From assembly GCA_002716645.1 (NCBI GenBank), contig PBBR01000012.1:13901-56374 (forward strand): a stretch of 42,474 nucleotides of DNA. Direction: 5' to 3'. Each line of letters starts with the position of its first letter. Position 1 is the first letter of the stretch. A program made the translations under genes and the position numbers. Source of the DNA: Chloroflexota bacterium (GTDB lineage Bacteria > Chloroflexota > Dehalococcoidia > UBA3495). Shown piece after piece: positions 15,593 through 25,692 of the stretch. The notes beneath the pieces are model-generated. The model searched no databases, was not told the DNA's origin, and saw only the letters and a list, made by a program, of their open reading frames with translations.

Positions 15593-16699
15593 ATGGAAAA
15601 ACCGACATTTCAGCCTGTAGGGACCCCCGTAATGGAATTGGATACGCCAGCTTTGGTATTGGATATCGAAGCGCTGAATTTTAATCTTGAAAAGATGTCT
15701 TCAATAATCGGCCAGAGTGATGTGGGAATTCGTTCCCATGTCTCTACTTTTGGTTGTCCAGCGATTGCACATTTATATGCTGACAAAGTTCCTGGGAATA
15801 GCGGGATAGCCGTAAACACTATAGGTGAATGCGAAGTTTTTGCGAATGCAGGATTTTCGGACATTTTAATTACCAACCAAATCATCACTAGATCTAAGAT
15901 CCTCAGACTCTGTAGCTTTGCTGCTAATCACTCAGTTCAGGTCCTCGTGGATAATCCCCAAAACGTCAGAGATCTGTCCGATTTAGCGGTAAATAGTGGA
16001 GTAATAATTGGCTGTAAGGTTGAGATTGATGTTGGTCTCGGTCGCGGCGGACTTTCAGATCCTGGTGAAATAACAGAGTTAGCTAACTCGATATTGGCGC
16101 TGGATAATCTGGAGCTTACTGGTATGACTGCTAACTTTTTGCCCTTACACGTCTCATCAGTATCGACAAAACCCTCCACGGAGAGCCTGCTGGAAATATT
16201 CACGGATACGATCAGTCAGGTAACTGACATTGATGCTAAATACCGGTTTTTGAGTGTCCGATCTAATGAGGGTTTCCAAGATCTACTCAGTGCTTCTGAG
16301 ATTAGTGAAATACAAATAGATACAGTGCCGTTGATGGATCAGAAGTCTCTAAAAATGAATCTCCAATTTAAACCCTCGGTAAAGGTCCTCTGCTCAGTGC
16401 TGAGTCATCCGATTCCAACCCGAGTAGTTGTAGATGCAGGTCATAAAACTACAGGACCCGATATCGGCCTTCCGGTTGTGGACGGATTGAGCGGTATTGA
16501 AGCTGTGAAATTCAGTGCTGAACATGGAGCTTTGGAGGTTGGTGACAATGCTACACAGATTTTGGCTCCCAATGATAAAGTCTGGTTAATACCATTTGAT
16601 TTGAGTCTATGTACTAACCAATTTGACTATTTTAGAGTTGTTCGAAACAATGTTTTGCATGGATTGTGGCCAATATCATCAAGAGGATCGTTTGGATAG
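15593..16699 (+). CDS. DSD1/D-threonine aldolase-type PLP-barrel protein, probable pseudoenzyme
   Basis: Fold-type III (alanine racemase-like) protein of the D-threonine aldolase/D-serine dehydratase family: LDTPALVLDIEALNFNLEKM at the N-terminus, ILITNQII, VVDAGHKTTGPDIGLP and a C-terminal SAEHGAL domain; 368 residues. Family members bind PLP through the Lys of a RxHxKxHK motif. Here the motif reads RSHVSTFG, so the PLP lysine position is Ser51. The phosphate-binding TEIQGGTY is changed to SEIQIDTV, and the C-terminal metal motif (PxHxC/D) is replaced by PFDLSLC. All three sites are altered while the frame is intact, which points to a non-catalytic or re-purposed subunit. GGAAGG precedes the ATG. 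Confidence 0.8.
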   Translation: MEKPTFQPVGTPVMELDTPALVLDIEALNFNLEKMSSIIGQSDVGIRSHVSTFGCPAIAHLYADKVPGNSGIAVNTIGECEVFANAGFSDILITNQIITRSKILRLCSFAANHSVQVLVDNPQNVRDLSDLAVNSGVIIGCKVEIDVGLGRGGLSDPGEITELANSILALDNLELTGMTANFLPLHVSSVSTKPSTESLLEIFTDTISQVTDIDAKYRFLSVRSNEGFQDLLSASEISEIQIDTVPLMDQKSLKMNLQFKPSVKVLCSVLSHPIPTRVVVDAGHKTTGPDIGLPVVDGLSGIEAVKFSAEHGALEVGDNATQILAPNDKVWLIPFDLSLCTNQFDYFRVVRNNVLHGLWPISSRGSFG

Positions 16700-16729
16700 G
16701 ATTAGCTTGCATATCTAGGAGATGATGGT

Positions 16730-17830
16730 ATGACAATTTCGTATAGGCCTTTAATAGGGACTCCAATGGGTGATCTCGATACGCCTTGTCTGGTAGTTGA
16801 TATGGATAATCTGGATCACAATATGTCTGTAATGGCAGATTATTATGCTACTAGAAATACCAAACTCAGAGGACATGGTAAGAACCATAAGACACCTGCA
16901 ATCGCTCTGCGTCAGATTAACCGCGGTGGGACTGTTGAAGGAGTATGTTCAGCTAAGGTGTCAGAAGCTGAAGTAATGGTGCACGGTGGGATCAAAAATG
17001 TGATGATCACTAGTGAAATTATCGCTCCATTGAAGATTGAAAGGCTGTGTAATTTAGCTAAACAAGCTGACATTATTGTGGCGTGTGACAATCTGGATAA
17101 CGCGCGGAATATATCACGGTCTGCAGTATCCCATGGAGTTAGTATAGGGATAGTAGTAGAACTCGAGACGGGGTTGGAAAGGTGCGGCGTCCAGGATATT
17201 GAATCAGGAGTGGAGCTTGTTAAATCTATTTCAGGGTTGCCTGCAGTTCAATTTAAAGGAATTATGAGTCACCAGATGATGTCTGAAGTATCTTCTGATA
17301 AGGAAGATAGGATATTGGAAGGAAAACGACTTATACAGCCTATGATAGATTTGAGAAAGGCGATTGAATCGGAGGGAATTGAAGTAGAAATAGTATCTAC
17401 GGGTGAAACTTGGAGTTATGACGTTGCTGGGGATATTGATGGTGTAACAGAGATACAAGGGGGTACCTACCTGCTAATGGAGACTGCGTACGACTATATG
17501 TCTGATTTCCAGTTTGCTGCTTCCATCCTGACGACGGTCATAAGCGCACCACGGCTAGGTATCGCCATTGGAGATGCGGGTACTCGGTGTGTTGGGGCTA
17601 TAAAAGGGGTACCATTGGTGTATCAGAGACCGGATATCAGTGTCTCTGGAATGGATGCTGACCATTGTGTTTTTAATACCCCTAATCTGCAGCTAAGTGT
17701 GGGGGAGCAACTCCGATTGATTCCCGGGCAGCAGGATGCGATGATCAGTCGTTGGGACAATATAGTGGGTATACGCGACCAAAAGGTTGAGATTGTCTGG
17801 GATATTCTGGCTAGAGGTACCCACTCTTAA
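16730..17830 (+). CDS. DSD1/D-threonine aldolase family PLP enzyme (lysine present)
   Basis: Likely a metal- and PLP-dependent D-amino-acid lyase (D-threonine aldolase or D-serine dehydratase-like). It has DLDTPCLVVDMDNLDHN, the PLP-lysine motif RGHGKNHK (Lys51), CSAKVSEAEVMVHGG, ITSEI, the phosphate-binding GVTEIQGGTY, AIGDAGTRCV and a C-terminal DADH segment; 366 residues. The metal motif is partly altered (PGQQDAM where PGHCDPT is typical), so metal dependence is uncertain. AGGAGATG precedes the ATG. It lies 30 bases after its eroded paralogue in one apparent transcript; the two aligned lysine-region motifs share the same residue numbering, supporting a tandem duplication. Confidence 0.82.
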   Translation: MTISYRPLIGTPMGDLDTPCLVVDMDNLDHNMSVMADYYATRNTKLRGHGKNHKTPAIALRQINRGGTVEGVCSAKVSEAEVMVHGGIKNVMITSEIIAPLKIERLCNLAKQADIIVACDNLDNARNISRSAVSHGVSIGIVVELETGLERCGVQDIESGVELVKSISGLPAVQFKGIMSHQMMSEVSSDKEDRILEGKRLIQPMIDLRKAIESEGIEVEIVSTGETWSYDVAGDIDGVTEIQGGTYLLMETAYDYMSDFQFAASILTTVISAPRLGIAIGDAGTRCVGAIKGVPLVYQRPDISVSGMDADHCVFNTPNLQLSVGEQLRLIPGQQDAMISRWDNIVGIRDQKVEIVWDILARGTHS

Positions 17831-17839
17831 CACTGTTAT

Positions 17840-20800
17840 TTATCTGATTAGAATATCTTTTTCTAACTGATCGATATCTGATTCACTAAGATTGAAGTAT
17901 TTAGCTTCAGGGTGGTGGAAAACGATTGCTGATACAGAAGCCTCCGGATCCATCATAAAACCTTCTGTAAGTTCTACTCCTATATTAGAGGTTACATCTA
18001 GTAGAGTGAATATCTTGCTTTGGTCTTCCAATCTGGGACAGGCTGGATACCCAAAGGAATATCTGCGTCCGCGGTATTGGGTTCTAAAGAGATCTTGATA
18101 AGTAGTGCCTTCGGTATCCTTAAATCCCCACATCTGCCGTATCTGTTGGTGAAGTAACTCAGCGAATGCCTCTGCACTTTCTATGGCCAGAGCTTGCAAT
18201 ATGTGAGAATTTAGATAATTACCCTCTTGCATCCACCGTTCAGATAAGTCTCTCACTCCCGGGCCTATTGTAGTTGTAAACATGGCTAGGTAATCAATCT
18301 GATTCATAGAGGCTGGATTAACATAATCTGCTAAGCATAATCCATCGTGCTGACTCTGACGTCCGAAATAAAATCGTTCTGCTACGGTCTCGCGGTCAGG
18401 TTGTAGTATTAGTAACTCCTGTTCTGAGGACACGCAAGGAAAGAATTTAAACACAGCGTTTGCCGTTATGTCTGCCTGACTCAATATTATGTCTTCTACA
18501 GCTCTGACCGCAGCCTGGAGTTCTACCGCAGATGAATCACCGGATTCCAAGGCTTCGGCAAATCTTCCTTTAAAACCAAGGTGCCGTACGTATAGCATCT
18601 GCGGGTTGATATATGGGAATATTTTCTCCATGTCATGATTAGTCAGAACGTGAGATACCAAGTCTGGTGGGTTGGGGATGTCAATATTATGGCTGATTTG
18701 CGCCGGAGCTACTACAGGAGCTTCATTTTTCGGCTGGGCATCTGAAGCAGTCGATTGCTCTGACAGCATAGCTTCTGTTTCTGCTTCAGCCGTGATAACT
18801 AGCTTTTGTCTCTCGTCAGAATCTTGTACCGCATTAGCTAATGATAACCCGGTCATAGCATCTTGTGCGTACAATACTAGTCCGTCATATTCTGGAGATA
18901 TTCTTAGTCTTGTGAACCGGTTAGATAGGGCGGCTCCCCCAACTAGAATAGGTGAGTCGACTCCTGATTGACGGAAATCTTTGACAGTTTCGACCATCAT
19001 TTGGGCAGATTTAACCAATAACCCAGATAGACCTATCATATCTGGGTTATGTTCTCTACATGCTTCGATTAAGTCCTGAGGTGGAACTTTAATACCTAAG
19101 TTGATGACCTCGTAGCCATTATTGGACAGTATTATTTCCACTAGATTTTTCCCTATATCGTGGACATCTCCTTTTACAGTAGCTAGAACTACTTTGCCTT
19201 TTGTGGCAGTATCTGCTCTGTCCATGTGTGGTTCTAAATGAGAGACCGCGAACTTCATAGACTCAGCGGACTGAAGTACTTCTGCTACTATTAGCTGATT
19301 GGCGTTGAATTGACGTCCTACTTCATCCATTCCTGCCATCAATGGCCCGTTGATTATTTGAAGAGGAGCCCTGTCTTCTAGAGCCTCGTTCAGGTCATCG
19401 GCTAATCCTTCTTTGGTTCCCTCAATAATAGCTTGCGCTAAACGTTCGTCTAGCGGTAGATTACGCCTTTCTTCAACAGTGGATTTGGGTGCTTTATCTC
19501 GGAAGTGATCAACGAATGGTGTTATGGGATCTCCCACTCGGTTCCATATTAAATCTTCAGCAAGATTACGTTCTTCTTCGGGTATGGATGCGTATCTTTG
19601 CATTAGTTCTGAATTGACTATCGCTGTATCAAGTCCAGCTTGAACGCAGTGATATAGAAATACTGAGTTAAATACTTCGCGTCCAGCTGCAGGAAGTCCG
19701 AAGGACACGTTGGATATACCGAGTATAGTTTTGGTGTTTGGTAGTGCTTCTTTGATTAACCGAACTCCCTCTATGGTTTCCGCGGCAGAACCTACGTAAT
19801 TTTGGTCACCTGTGCCTGCAGGGAATACCAAAGGGTCGAAGATAATGTCTTGTTCGGGTACGCCGTATTTTTCTGTGAGCAATTTATGCGATCGTAAAGC
19901 GACTTCCAACTTGCGCTCTTTTGTAATAGCTTGTGCTTGATTGGGATCGTCGTCAATGCATCCTACTACCAGTGCTGCACCATATCTCTGGGCTAATGGT
20001 ACGACGGCCTGGAAGCGTTCTTCGCCATCTTCTAGATTTATCGAATTTATAATCGACTTACCCTGTAGTTTTTTTAATGCTTCCTCCAGGACTTTTGCAT
20101 CGGTTGAGTCGATCATTATGGGAGCTTTAACCTTTTTGGTTAATTCGTCTAAGAATTTCGTAACGTCCGACAGCTCGTCCCGATCTGGGTCTTGTAGGCA
20201 GACGTCCAATATATGAGCTCCGTTTCTTACCTGTCGTCGTCCTACTTCAGCTCCTTCCTCATATGAGCCTTCACTGATTAATCTTCGGAATCGGCGACTT
20301 CCGAGGACATTAGTTCGTTCACCTACTATGGTAGGTCTACTCTCATCGTCTATAGTCAGAGCCTCAATACCAGATACTCTGCTCTCATAGTTGGTCACTG
20401 GTGTTCGCGTCTCTGACAATTGTGAAACGTGTTCCGATAGTTTTTTTATGTGTTCTGGAACTGTGCCGCAACACCCCCCTATGACGTTAATCCAACCAGA
20501 TTCTAGAAATCGGCTGATAGTAGAAACCATCATTTCAGGGGTTTCGTTATAGTTCCCGTCTTCGTCCGGTAATCCTGCGTTAGGAAGGCATGCAACAGGG
20601 AATTTAGATATCCCGGCCAACGTTCTTATATGGTCTGTCATAAATTCAGCGCCAGTGGCACAGTTAAAACCGACCCATAATAAGTCTCTATGAGATAACG
20701 ATGTGTAGAAGGCCTCAGCATCTTGACCCGCGAGGAGCGTGCCCATTGGTTCTACTGTGCCTTGTACGGAAACAGGTAGTGCTGTTTTAAGTTCTAGAAA

Positions 20801-21352
20801 AGCTTGGTCAATTCCTTCCAATCCTGCCTTCACGTTTATGGTGTCTTGACTGGTTTCTAGAAGCAGTAGATCTACACCACCTTCAATAAGTCCAATAGCT
20901 TGCTCTTTGTACGCATCTGCAAGCTCGTCAAATGTTATTCCGCCTGTTACCGAAATTGTCTTTGTTGTTGGACCCATTGAGCCCGCGACGAACCTAGGTT
21001 TATCCGTTGTGGTAAATTCTTGGGCTGCCGCGACCGCTAACCGAGCAGCCTCTCGATTTAATTCTCTAGCCAAGTGACTCAAATCGTATTCAGACAATAC
21101 TACGGATGTTGATCCGAAAGTGTTTGTCTCTATTATGTCTGATCCAGCGTCTAGGTAGGCTTTATGTATTTCCGATATGATGTGCGGGCGTGTTAGGCAG
21201 AGGTGTTCGTTACAGCCTTCGTATTCGACACCACCAAAGTCATCTGGTCCCAAATCATATGCTTGAATAGCGGTCCCCATGGCGCCGTCTATTACCAAGA
21301 CCCGCTGGGTAAGAAGTTCTTTTAATAAAGCTATGCGTTCAGAAGTTACCAT
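17840..21352 (-). CDS. metH: Cobalamin-dependent methionine synthase
   Basis: Transfers a methyl group from methyl-tetrahydrofolate to homocysteine via methylcobalamin. All four modules are present in 1170 residues: the homocysteine/zinc domain (VIDGAMGTAIQ, GFNCATG and GGCCGT supply the three zinc cysteines), the pterin domain (GERTNVLGS, IMIDSTDA), the cap and B12 domain with the cobalt-ligand motif DVHDIGKN near residue 730, and the reactivation domain (RYSFGYPACP, C-terminal FHHPEAKYF). A linker with many Ala/Glu/Gln (about 860-890) separates the last two. It lies 47 bases after the aminopeptidase in the same direction; there is no room for a cobalamin or SAM riboswitch directly before it. 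Confidence 0.97.
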   Translation of the reverse strand: MVTSERIALLKELLTQRVLVIDGAMGTAIQAYDLGPDDFGGVEYEGCNEHLCLTRPHIISEIHKAYLDAGSDIIETNTFGSTSVVLSEYDLSHLARELNREAARLAVAAAQEFTTTDKPRFVAGSMGPTTKTISVTGGITFDELADAYKEQAIGLIEGGVDLLLLETSQDTINVKAGLEGIDQAFLELKTALPVSVQGTVEPMGTLLAGQDAEAFYTSLSHRDLLWVGFNCATGAEFMTDHIRTLAGISKFPVACLPNAGLPDEDGNYNETPEMMVSTISRFLESGWINVIGGCCGTVPEHIKKLSEHVSQLSETRTPVTNYESRVSGIEALTIDDESRPTIVGERTNVLGSRRFRRLISEGSYEEGAEVGRRQVRNGAHILDVCLQDPDRDELSDVTKFLDELTKKVKAPIMIDSTDAKVLEEALKKLQGKSIINSINLEDGEERFQAVVPLAQRYGAALVVGCIDDDPNQAQAITKERKLEVALRSHKLLTEKYGVPEQDIIFDPLVFPAGTGDQNYVGSAAETIEGVRLIKEALPNTKTILGISNVSFGLPAAGREVFNSVFLYHCVQAGLDTAIVNSELMQRYASIPEEERNLAEDLIWNRVGDPITPFVDHFRDKAPKSTVEERRNLPLDERLAQAIIEGTKEGLADDLNEALEDRAPLQIINGPLMAGMDEVGRQFNANQLIVAEVLQSAESMKFAVSHLEPHMDRADTATKGKVVLATVKGDVHDIGKNLVEIILSNNGYEVINLGIKVPPQDLIEACREHNPDMIGLSGLLVKSAQMMVETVKDFRQSGVDSPILVGGAALSNRFTRLRISPEYDGLVLYAQDAMTGLSLANAVQDSDERQKLVITAEAETEAMLSEQSTASDAQPKNEAPVVAPAQISHNIDIPNPPDLVSHVLTNHDMEKIFPYINPQMLYVRHLGFKGRFAEALESGDSSAVELQAAVRAVEDIILSQADITANAVFKFFPCVSSEQELLILQPDRETVAERFYFGRQSQHDGLCLADYVNPASMNQIDYLAMFTTTIGPGVRDLSERWMQEGNYLNSHILQALAIESAEAFAELLHQQIRQMWGFKDTEGTTYQDLFRTQYRGRRYSFGYPACPRLEDQSKIFTLLDVTSNIGVELTEGFMMDPEASVSAIVFHHPEAKYFNLSESDIDQLEKDILIR

Positions 21353-21399
21353 TTGATATTTATTCCAATTATATTTATTGTAGATTTTGATTCTAAGGT

Positions 21400-23991
21400 T
21401 TAGTTAAACCATTTTGATAGTTCGTCTTTATTTTTCCCTAGCCACGCTGTGTTAATACGAATCCGTTCTAGCGATTGGCGAATTGTCCGTTCTGCAGCCG
21501 GAGTTGGATGTTCTTTGAAGAAGTCTTCTATTTCGGTAGCTTTTTCTTCAGATGTGAATGATCCGGTAATAGCTACCAGTCGCATTAATCCAAACCCACC
21601 TCCGCCGTATCGTTTGTCAAATTCGGTCCAATTATCCTTCACGAATTCCCAGGCTATATCCCTACCTCTTATGTTCGCGGCTACTGCAGATACTAACGTT
21701 ATAGTATCTTGTGACCGGACATCATCAGTTAACGATCTAGCTAGAAGGTCCTTAAGTAGATCTACGTCACTAAATCTTGCCAAACTTATGAGCAGCCGTA
21801 TTTTCTCCTCTTGTAGTTCTGAGTCGCGTTCCAATGTCCAGAGAGCGTCGTAGGTTTTCCTGTCACCAGACTGTGCGACTAAGCTATATACAAGACCTCG
21901 CAAATCCGGATGGACTGATGATGTATCTTGTAGATATTTATTGAATAGGGACTGAGCTTCTTTCAGGACTTCGGTATCCCCATAGTTTCCTGCTTGACTC
22001 AATACCGTACTTCTTAATAGCGCATCTAGGTGGCCTTCTCCAGTCTTTGGAGTCCAACCTATTTTTTGAGCAGCACTCTTAAACAGGTCTTTGGCGAATG
22101 TTCTATATGCATCGTAGAAACCCTCATCGGAGATCAATGTTTCAATCTCCTTCAGGTTGCTGGCTAGATCACTCCATACCGAAGCGTCGGACTCGGATTT
22201 ATAAGCATTGGCCAATGACAGGAATTGTGTTACTGGTAATAAACCTGCCTTTGATAATGCGTAAGCGTCATTTTGTATCCCAAGTCTATCCGTAGCGCTT
22301 AATACCTGGGACTCTATGCCTGGAATAAGATTTTGCCAGTCCTTTGAGGTGTAGTTGACTCTGAAAAACCCCGTCTGGTCAGGATTCAATTTGAACCACT
22401 TGGGATCATCTGAGATACCGGAGAGAGTGACTGATGATTCGGAGTCAGAGACTATAGAGGTGCCAGAAGATCGGTTGTCTTGTGGTACTAGGACCCTGAC
22501 AGGAACTTGCCATTGCATTTGCGGTGATGGTTGATCGCTCAGTATATTGTCGTACACAAATCGTTCTTGGGATAGGTTGATAGTCAAGCTGTTATTGACT
22601 CTTTCAGATGTAACAGAGACGACTGGGTAGCCCATTTGGCTAGTCCAAGTATTCATTATTTCTGTGACAGGCTGTTTAGAAACTTCTTCAAGGGCGTTCC
22701 ACAAATCAACGGTCTGTGCATTTTGGTATTGATTTGCTGATAAATATTTGTGGAGACCTTGCCGGAAAACCTCGGGACTCAAGAATTGCTCTAGCATACG
22801 TATTACCGATGCGCCTTTACTGTAGCTAATGGCATCAAATAATTGGCTAACCTCTGCAGGGTTTTTAACTTCTTGTTCAATAGGATGAGAATTCTTGAGT
22901 CCGTCCAAGCTTAATGCTCTGTTAGTGTCCATGTTTACGAATTGAGTCCACATTGCCCATTCGGGAAACAACCAATCTACGGCTTTTGTTCCCATCCAGG
23001 AAGCGAAACTTTCATTAAGCCATAGGTCGTCCCACCATTTCATAGTTACTAGGTCTCCGAACCACATATGCGCCATCTCGTGCGCTACCACTTCTGCAAC
23101 TCTTTGCCTAGTTCCAGCTGATGAATTTAAAGGATCTACTAATAGGGCTGTTTCTCGGTAGGTAACGGCCCCCCAATTCTCCATAGCGCCTGCTGCAAAA
23201 TCTGGTATCGCGATATGGTCCAGCTTCTCTAGGGGATAGGGAATGCCAAAATAGTCGTTAAAGAATGATAGTAGCTTTACTGAAGTATCTAGCGCAAACC
23301 GGCCTTGTTCTTCTTTACCTCTTGTTGTCCATACTCCCACTATAGTTCCGCTAGCAGCTTCTTTTTCTATGTGAGTGAGATCTCCTACTACAAATGCTAA
23401 CAGGTATGTTGACATTATCGGGGTGTCAGCGAATTTGACTGAATTCATGCCACCGCTAAGTGTCGTATTTTCAATTTCTGGTGTATTGGCTAGAGCAACC
23501 AAGTGACTGGGGACAACTAGAGTTACAGAGAACGTTGCTTTGCATTCCGGTTCATCCCAGCAAGGAAAAGCCTGACGAGCATCCGTAGCTTCAAATTGAG
23601 TAGTGGCCAGATACTGGGTATTCCCTTCGGGGTCTATGTATTGGCTTCGGTAGAATCCTCTAAGTTTGTCGTTCAATATGCCTGTAAAGGCTATGTCTAT
23701 CTTTCCTTCTCCGATTGGGATTTCCTCAGGGAAAGTCAGAGTACAGGTCTCTGCTTCTTTGTTATATGCAATGTTTTCGGTTTTCAGTACAGAGTTATTG
23801 ATTGCAATCGAAGCTGATCCTATATCTATATCCAGAGCATTCATCACGATCGTTGATGATGATTCCGAAACCCTAACGTCTATAGTTTCATTTCCAGAGA
23901 AGGCGAAATTCTGTATGTCAGGCTTTAATTCAAGTTGGTAATGAAGGGGTTTTATGTTCTTGGGCAATACCGCCGCCTCAGTTCCAGGCAT
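21400..23991 (-). CDS. M1 family zinc aminopeptidase (PepN/ERAP-like)
   Basis: Removes N-terminal residues from peptides. It has the GAMENWG exopeptidase motif (near 268), the zinc motif HEMAHMWFGD (near 303) and the distal NESFA glutamate, then the ERAP1-type helical C-terminal domain with HEAT-like repeats; 863 residues. There is no signal peptide, so it is probably cytoplasmic. GGAG lies 10 bases before the ATG. It precedes metH in one orientation and is divergent from leuC; a long inverted repeat lies 17 bases upstream of its start codon. Confidence 0.95.
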   Translation of the reverse strand: MPGTEAAVLPKNIKPLHYQLELKPDIQNFAFSGNETIDVRVSESSSTIVMNALDIDIGSASIAINNSVLKTENIAYNKEAETCTLTFPEEIPIGEGKIDIAFTGILNDKLRGFYRSQYIDPEGNTQYLATTQFEATDARQAFPCWDEPECKATFSVTLVVPSHLVALANTPEIENTTLSGGMNSVKFADTPIMSTYLLAFVVGDLTHIEKEAASGTIVGVWTTRGKEEQGRFALDTSVKLLSFFNDYFGIPYPLEKLDHIAIPDFAAGAMENWGAVTYRETALLVDPLNSSAGTRQRVAEVVAHEMAHMWFGDLVTMKWWDDLWLNESFASWMGTKAVDWLFPEWAMWTQFVNMDTNRALSLDGLKNSHPIEQEVKNPAEVSQLFDAISYSKGASVIRMLEQFLSPEVFRQGLHKYLSANQYQNAQTVDLWNALEEVSKQPVTEIMNTWTSQMGYPVVSVTSERVNNSLTINLSQERFVYDNILSDQPSPQMQWQVPVRVLVPQDNRSSGTSIVSDSESSVTLSGISDDPKWFKLNPDQTGFFRVNYTSKDWQNLIPGIESQVLSATDRLGIQNDAYALSKAGLLPVTQFLSLANAYKSESDASVWSDLASNLKEIETLISDEGFYDAYRTFAKDLFKSAAQKIGWTPKTGEGHLDALLRSTVLSQAGNYGDTEVLKEAQSLFNKYLQDTSSVHPDLRGLVYSLVAQSGDRKTYDALWTLERDSELQEEKIRLLISLARFSDVDLLKDLLARSLTDDVRSQDTITLVSAVAANIRGRDIAWEFVKDNWTEFDKRYGGGGFGLMRLVAITGSFTSEEKATEIEDFFKEHPTPAAERTIRQSLERIRINTAWLGKNKDELSKWFN

Positions 23992-24007
23992 CGATTAACT
24001 CCTATTT

Positions 24008-24047
24008 TGCACGACAAAAATTATTAGGAATTATCCTTAGTCGTGCA
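24008..24047. repeat. Inverted repeat in the pepN/leuC divergent region
   Basis: Arms TGCACGAC (24008-24015) and GTCGTGCA (24040-24047) are perfectly complementary with 24 bases between them, which contain a second inverted repeat AGGA-ATTA-TCCT. The arm centres are 32 bases apart, about three helical turns. It could be an operator or an RNA hairpin just upstream of the aminopeptidase ribosome binding site. Confidence 0.6.
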
Positions 24048-24138
24048 TTGTGTACTCGGAAGTACCCGTAAGTTTAACATTAAACACAAACCTAGTCTGC
24101 CTGAGCAGTAGTTAGGTAGACCGTTAGGAGTAATCCAG

Positions 24139-24147
24139 TGGTATAAT
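24139..24147 (+). promoter_or_regulatory. Extended -10 promoter upstream of leuCD
   Basis: TGGTATAAT is a perfect extended -10 (TGnTATAAT). A weak -35-like TAGACC lies 19 bases upstream. The implied leader to leuC is about 130 bases; no T-box or leader peptide is apparent in it. Confidence 0.55.
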
Positions 24148-24281
24148 AGCCGGCGGTTTCATTGGTAAAAGGAGCGTATATATTCACCGATGGTCCATGC
24201 TGGTTAGAAGGTGTATTGAGCGTGGATACTAGCTCAGAATGAAATTTAAAACCAATCAAGAGTAACTATAGGAGGAGGCAC

Positions 24282-25682
24282 ATGGCGGCTCAGACTATGT
24301 TTGAGAAGATCTGGGATTCCCACGTTGTTCATGAGGAGTCCGGACAACCTTCGATCATCTATATAGATCTCCATTTGATACACGAGGTTACGACACCTCA
24401 GGCGTTTGATGGACTTAGACTCAATGGGCGAGGAGTTCGTAGGCCTGATTTAACTATTGCGACTGTAGACCATAATACCCCGACATGGGAATTGGACAAA
24501 CCAGTCACTGACGAGATATCTAAAAAACAGCTGGATGCGCTAGCTGATAATGTGAAGGGCACCGGAATAACTTTTTATGATAGGTTTAGCGAAAATCAGG
24601 GAATAGTACATGTTATTGGACCTGATTTAGGGTATACGCTCCCTGGAAAGACTGTAGTATGCGGAGATAGTCATACCTCTACTCATGGAGCTTTAGGTTG
24701 CTTGGCTATGGGGATTGGAACTTCAGAGGTCGAGCATGTTCTGGCAACGCAGACTCTGCGCCAATTTAAACCTAAAACAATGGAAGTAAGGATAAATGGG
24801 GCTTTGCCGGTTGGAGTATCCGCTAAGGATGTTATCTTAGGCATCATCGGGAAGATAGGGATAAATGGTGGTATAGGCCACGCAATAGAATATACCGGTG
24901 AAGCTATCAAAGGTCTGTCTATGGATGGCCGTATGACGGTATGCAATATGAGTATAGAAGGTGGTGCTCGAGCGGGCATGATTGCCCCAGACGAAACCAC
25001 TTTTGAATATATAAAAGATCGGCCATACGCTCCTAAAGGCGAGGAATTGGAGGCTGCTATTGAAGAGTGGCAGAAATTACCTACCGACAGTGGAGCCAAA
25101 TTTGACAAGCTTGTAGAGATTGATGCTGCTGATCTAGCTCCATTCGTGACGTGGGGTACTAATCCAGGGATGGTAGCCAAGATAACTGATAGAGTTCCAG
25201 ACCCGGCGTCATTTGCTAGTGCTGCTGAGCGTGAATCTGCAGAACGGGCTCTTACATATATGGGACTCGAGCCAAACACCCCAATAGAAGATATAAAAAT
25301 AGATCGTATATTTCTTGGTGCCTGTACAAATTCCCGTATTGATGATCTTCGAGCTGCTGCAAATGTTATAAAGGGTAAAACCGTTAATCCAAATGTTTAT
25401 GCTATGGTCGTCCCGGGTTCCGCAAGGGTTAAATTGCAGGCAGAGCAGGAAGGATTGGACAAAATTTTTAAGGACGCAGGATTTGACTGGAGAGTCGCAG
25501 GGTGTTCCATGTGTCTTGGGATGAACCCAGATATTCTTCAGCCTGGCGAACGTTGTGCGTCCACATCGAATCGTAATTTTGAGGGGCGTCAAGGAAAAGG
25601 TGGGCGCACCCATCTGGTCAGTCCTGAAATGGCTGCTGCTGCTGCTATAGCCGGACATTTTGTAGACATCCGAGATTGGTAA
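24282..25682 (+). CDS. leuC: 3-isopropylmalate dehydratase large subunit
   Basis: Isomerises 2- to 3-isopropylmalate in leucine synthesis with a [4Fe-4S] cluster. The aconitase-type motifs are present: the N-terminal [26 protein letters not shown] with the first cluster Cys, [11 protein letters not shown], and the C-terminal cluster pair in [12 protein letters not shown], with [18 protein letters not shown]. The 466 residues match the bacterial LeuC length. AGGAGGAGG precedes the ATG. leuD follows after ten bases; leuA and leuB are not in the window. Confidence 0.97.
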   Translation: MAAQTMFEKIWDSHVVHEESGQPSIIYIDLHLIHEVTTPQAFDGLRLNGRGVRRPDLTIATVDHNTPTWELDKPVTDEISKKQLDALADNVKGTGITFYDRFSENQGIVHVIGPDLGYTLPGKTVVCGDSHTSTHGALGCLAMGIGTSEVEHVLATQTLRQFKPKTMEVRINGALPVGVSAKDVILGIIGKIGINGGIGHAIEYTGEAIKGLSMDGRMTVCNMSIEGGARAGMIAPDETTFEYIKDRPYAPKGEELEAAIEEWQKLPTDSGAKFDKLVEIDAADLAPFVTWGTNPGMVAKITDRVPDPASFASAAERESAERALTYMGLEPNTPIEDIKIDRIFLGACTNSRIDDLRAAANVIKGKTVNPNVYAMVVPGSARVKLQAEQEGLDKIFKDAGFDWRVAGCSMCLGMNPDILQPGERCASTSNRNFEGRQGKGGRTHLVSPEMAAAAAIAGHFVDIRDW

Positions 25683-25692
25683 AGGAGGCGAT

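Noticed and set aside
21353..21399. Cobalamin or SAM riboswitch before metH
   Set aside because: The gap is only 47 bases and has none of the conserved boxes.
24048..24281. Leucine T-box or leader peptide before leuC
   Set aside because: No T-box motif, terminator or run of Leu codons was found in the gap.
24683..25279. 198-codon antisense frame inside leuC
   Set aside because: Antisense shadow of a conserved gene, without its own ribosome site.
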